The notes under the pieces were generated by a model. It did no database searches. It saw nothing but the letters and a program-made list of their open reading frames with translations, and had not been told where the DNA came from. The position numbers and the translations under genes are program-made. DNA of 64,000 nucleotides from Streptomyces sp. ML-6. Lineage in GTDB: Bacteria; Actinomycetota; Actinomycetes; Streptomycetales; Streptomycetaceae. The DNA lies in NCBI RefSeq assembly GCF_030116705.1, contig NZ_JAOTIK010000001.1, positions 6,786,501 to 6,850,500 on the forward strand, written 5' to 3'. Shown here piece after piece: positions 62,185 through 64,000 of the stretch. Every line of letters begins with the position of its first letter. Within the stretch, counting starts at the first letter, position 1.

Positions 62185-63444
62185 ATGGCCCGCGAAGCCC
62201 CGATGGCCCGCAGGGAAGAGACGGATCAGGAGGGCGCAGCGCCGCCGGCCCCGGCCGTTCCGACGACGAGCCCGCCGGTGCTCGGCGTCGGCATGGTCGG
62301 ATACGCGTTCATGGGCGCCGCCCACTCGCAGGGGTGGCGCACCGCGGGACACGTCTTCGAGCTGCCGATGAGGCCGGTGCTCGCCGCGGTCTGCGGACGC
62401 GACCGGACCGCGGTCGACGCGGCGGCCGCCCGGCACGGCTGGGCGGCGGCGGAGACCGACTGGCGGGCCCTGATCGCCCGGGACGACGTGCAGCTCGTCG
62501 ACATCTGCACCCCCGGCGACAGCCACGCCGAGATCGCCGTCGCCGCGCTGGAGGCCGGCAAGCACGTGCTGTGCGAGAAGCCGCTCGCCAACACCGTCGC
62601 CGAGGCCGAGGCGATGACCGAGGCGGCCCGGCGCGGGGCGGAACGCGGCCAGGTCGCGATGGTGGGCTTCAACTACCGCAGGGTGCCCGCCATCGCCCAC
62701 GCCCGGCGGCTGATCGCCGAGGGGCGGCTCGGCGCCCTGCGGCACGTCCGCGCCGCCTACCTCCAGGACTGGCTCGTCGACCCGGAGGCACCGCTCACCT
62801 GGCGGCTCGAACGGGAACGCGCCGGCTCGGGGGCCCTCGGCGACCTGGGCGCGCACCTCGTGGACCTGGCCCAGTACCTGGCGGGGGAGCCGCTGGTCGG
62901 GGTGACGGCGGTCAGCGAGACGTTCGTACGCGAACGGCCGCTGCCCGCGGCCCCGCCGGGCGGACTTCCCGGCACCGTCGGCCCGGCCGCGCGCGGAGCG
63001 GTGACCGTCGACGACGCGGCCCTGTTCACCGGCCGGCTCGCCTCCGGGGCACTGGCCTCGTTCGAGACGACCCGGATGGCGGCCGGACGGAAGAACGCGC
63101 TGCGGCTGGAGATCAACGGGGAGCGCGGCTCGCTCGCCTTCGACCTGGAACGGCTCAACGAACTGGCCTTCCACGACCACACCGAACCCGCCACCACGGC
63201 AGGGTTCCGGCGGATCCTCGTCACCGAACCCCAACACCCCTACCTGGAGGCGTGGTGGCCGCCCGGACACGCCCTCGGCTACGAGCACACCTTCGTCCAC
63301 CAGGCCCGCGACCTGGTGCGGGCGATCGCCGAAGGCACCGCCCCCGCACCGTCGTTCGCCGACGGACTCCAGGTGCAGCGGGTGCTCGCGGCGGTGGAGG
63401 AGAGCGCCGCGAAGAACTCCGTACACACCCCCGTGGCTCTCTAG
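62185..63444 (+). CDS. Gfo/Idh/MocA-family oxidoreductase
   Basis: A 419-aa NAD(P)-dependent dehydrogenase. Rossmann: [20 protein letters not shown]; then [31 protein letters not shown] (catalytic Lys in CEKP) and [20 protein letters not shown] (H-x-x-D). Acts on a sugar or cyclitol such as inositol or an aldose, fitting the transporter before it. An N-terminal tail of about 30 residues precedes the fold. ATG at 62185 follows GAGGAGGA. Confidence 0.93.
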   Translation: MAREAPMARREETDQEGAAPPAPAVPTTSPPVLGVGMVGYAFMGAAHSQGWRTAGHVFELPMRPVLAAVCGRDRTAVDAAAARHGWAAAETDWRALIARDDVQLVDICTPGDSHAEIAVAALEAGKHVLCEKPLANTVAEAEAMTEAARRGAERGQVAMVGFNYRRVPAIAHARRLIAEGRLGALRHVRAAYLQDWLVDPEAPLTWRLERERAGSGALGDLGAHLVDLAQYLAGEPLVGVTAVSETFVRERPLPAAPPGGLPGTVGPAARGAVTVDDAALFTGRLASGALASFETTRMAAGRKNALRLEINGERGSLAFDLERLNELAFHDHTEPATTAGFRRILVTEPQHPYLEAWWPPGHALGYEHTFVHQARDLVRAIAEGTAPAPSFADGLQVQRVLAAVEESAAKNSVHTPVAL

Positions 63445-63455
63445 GAGGCCCGCTC

Positions 63456-64000
63456 ATGCCCCGTTCCTTCACCCTCTTCACCGGCCAGTGGGCGGACCTG
63501 CCACTGGAGGAGGTCTGCCGGCTCGCCCGGGACTTCGGCTACGACGGACTCGAACTCGCCTGCTGGGGTGACCACTTCGAGGTCGACAAGGCGCTCGCCG
63601 ACCCCGGTTACCTGGACGGCCGGCGGCAACTGCTCGACAAGTACGGGCTGAAGTGCTGGGCGATCTCCAACCACCTCGTCGGCCAGGCCGTCTGCGACGA
63701 CCCCATCGACGAGCGGCACCGGGGGATCCTGCCCGCCCGGATCTGGGGGGACGGCGAGCCCGAGGGGGTGCGCCGCCGGGCGGCCGAGGAGCTCAAGGAC
63801 ACCGCACGGGCGGCCGCCGCCTTCGGGGTGCGCACCGTGATCGGTTTCACCGGCTCGTCGATCTGGCACCTGGTCGCGATGTTCCCGCCGGTCCCGCCGC
63901 ACATGGTCGAGCGGGGCTACGAGGACTTCGCCGAGCGCTGGAACCCGATCCTGGACGTCTTCGACGCGGAGGGCGTGCGGTTCGCCCACGAGGTGCATCC
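63456..64000 (+). CDS. Sugar-phosphate isomerase/epimerase, N-terminal part (cut)
   Basis: First 181 residues of an AP-endonuclease-2-type TIM barrel (xylose-isomerase-like). Seen: [70 protein letters not shown] and VRFAHEVHP at the cut, where the first metal Glu (HE) appears. ATG at 63456 follows TAGGAGG. 11 bp after the dehydrogenase stop, so same operon; likely the next step in the sugar route. The rest lies beyond the window. Confidence 0.9.
   Translation, partial: MPRSFTLFTGQWADLPLEEVCRLARDFGYDGLELACWGDHFEVDKALADPGYLDGRRQLLDKYGLKCWAISNHLVGQAVCDDPIDERHRGILPARIWGDGEPEGVRRRAAEELKDTARAAAAFGVRTVIGFTGSSIWHLVAMFPPVPPHMVERGYEDFAERWNPILDVFDAEGVRFAHEVH

Overview
The window is a piece of Streptomyces (or very close actinomycete) chromosome. 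It has very high GC, strong third-position G/C bias that leaves long open frames on the antisense strand, many GTG and a few TTG starts, GGAGG-type ribosome sites and frequent ATGA/GTGA gene overlaps. It also carries families typical of Streptomyces (PucR, ROK, TerD, DUF6204- and DUF5107-like, TIGR03086). I see no rRNA, tRNA, prophage, insertion sequence or CRISPR array. The first gene (ABC exporter) and the last (sugar-phosphate isomerase) are cut by the window edges.

Layout. 1-2.4 kb: tail of a pair of exporter-type ABC half-transporters. 2.4-7.8 kb: PucR regulator, secreted I36-type protein, a small membrane protein behind a palindrome, tandem universal stress protein, YezG-like protein. 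8.1-11.9 kb: a compact BlaI/M56 (antirepressor protease) module with an ArsR repressor, a 73-aa protein and a TerD protein; four perfect TCTACA-N4-TGTAGA boxes mark it as a local regulon. 11.9-21.6 kb: mostly single metabolic genes (DUF6204-like, DUF5107-like, VOC, methyltransferase, TIGR03086, SMP-30, an aminotransferase-fold protein lacking its lysine, two metallo-beta-lactamase-fold hydrolases, DedA). 21.9-31 kb: resolvase-N-like protein, holin-like/phosphatase fusion, a LigA-type NAD-dependent DNA ligase, an MreB-like actin with a coupled disordered membrane protein, and a fused SecDF.

31-37.2 kb is the most interesting block. A minus-strand run of ATP-grasp ligase, DUF364 protein, cysteine-synthase-like PLP enzyme and dipeptide-epimerase-like enolase is joined by four-base overlaps and followed by a methyltransferase; a GNAT acetyltransferase diverges from it. 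A Zur-box-like sequence lies exactly between a -35 and a -10 in front of the operon. I infer a zinc-responsive route to a small, dipeptide-like, possibly metal-binding molecule.

37.3-43.5 kb: XRE regulator, pterin dehydratase, LysR regulator, His-rich methyltransferase, a secreted His-rich protein behind two AT-rich palindromes, ricin-type lectin and aldo/keto reductase. 43.7-47.5 kb: a two-gene secreted carbohydrate operon (CBM-GH8, then CBM-FnIII-PQQ-type sugar dehydrogenase) behind a perfect palindrome. 47.6-56.7 kb: acyl-CoA synthetase, LysR/SBF transporter pair, FdhD, FabH-like KASIII, a TerD-VWA protein with eleven 42-bp repeats, and a secreted Cys-rich protein. 56.9-64 kb: ROK regulator (Rok7B7-like) followed by a sugar ABC transporter (ATPase, permease, Tat lipoprotein), a Gfo/Idh/MocA dehydrogenase and a sugar-phosphate isomerase, which together form a sugar uptake and catabolism locus.
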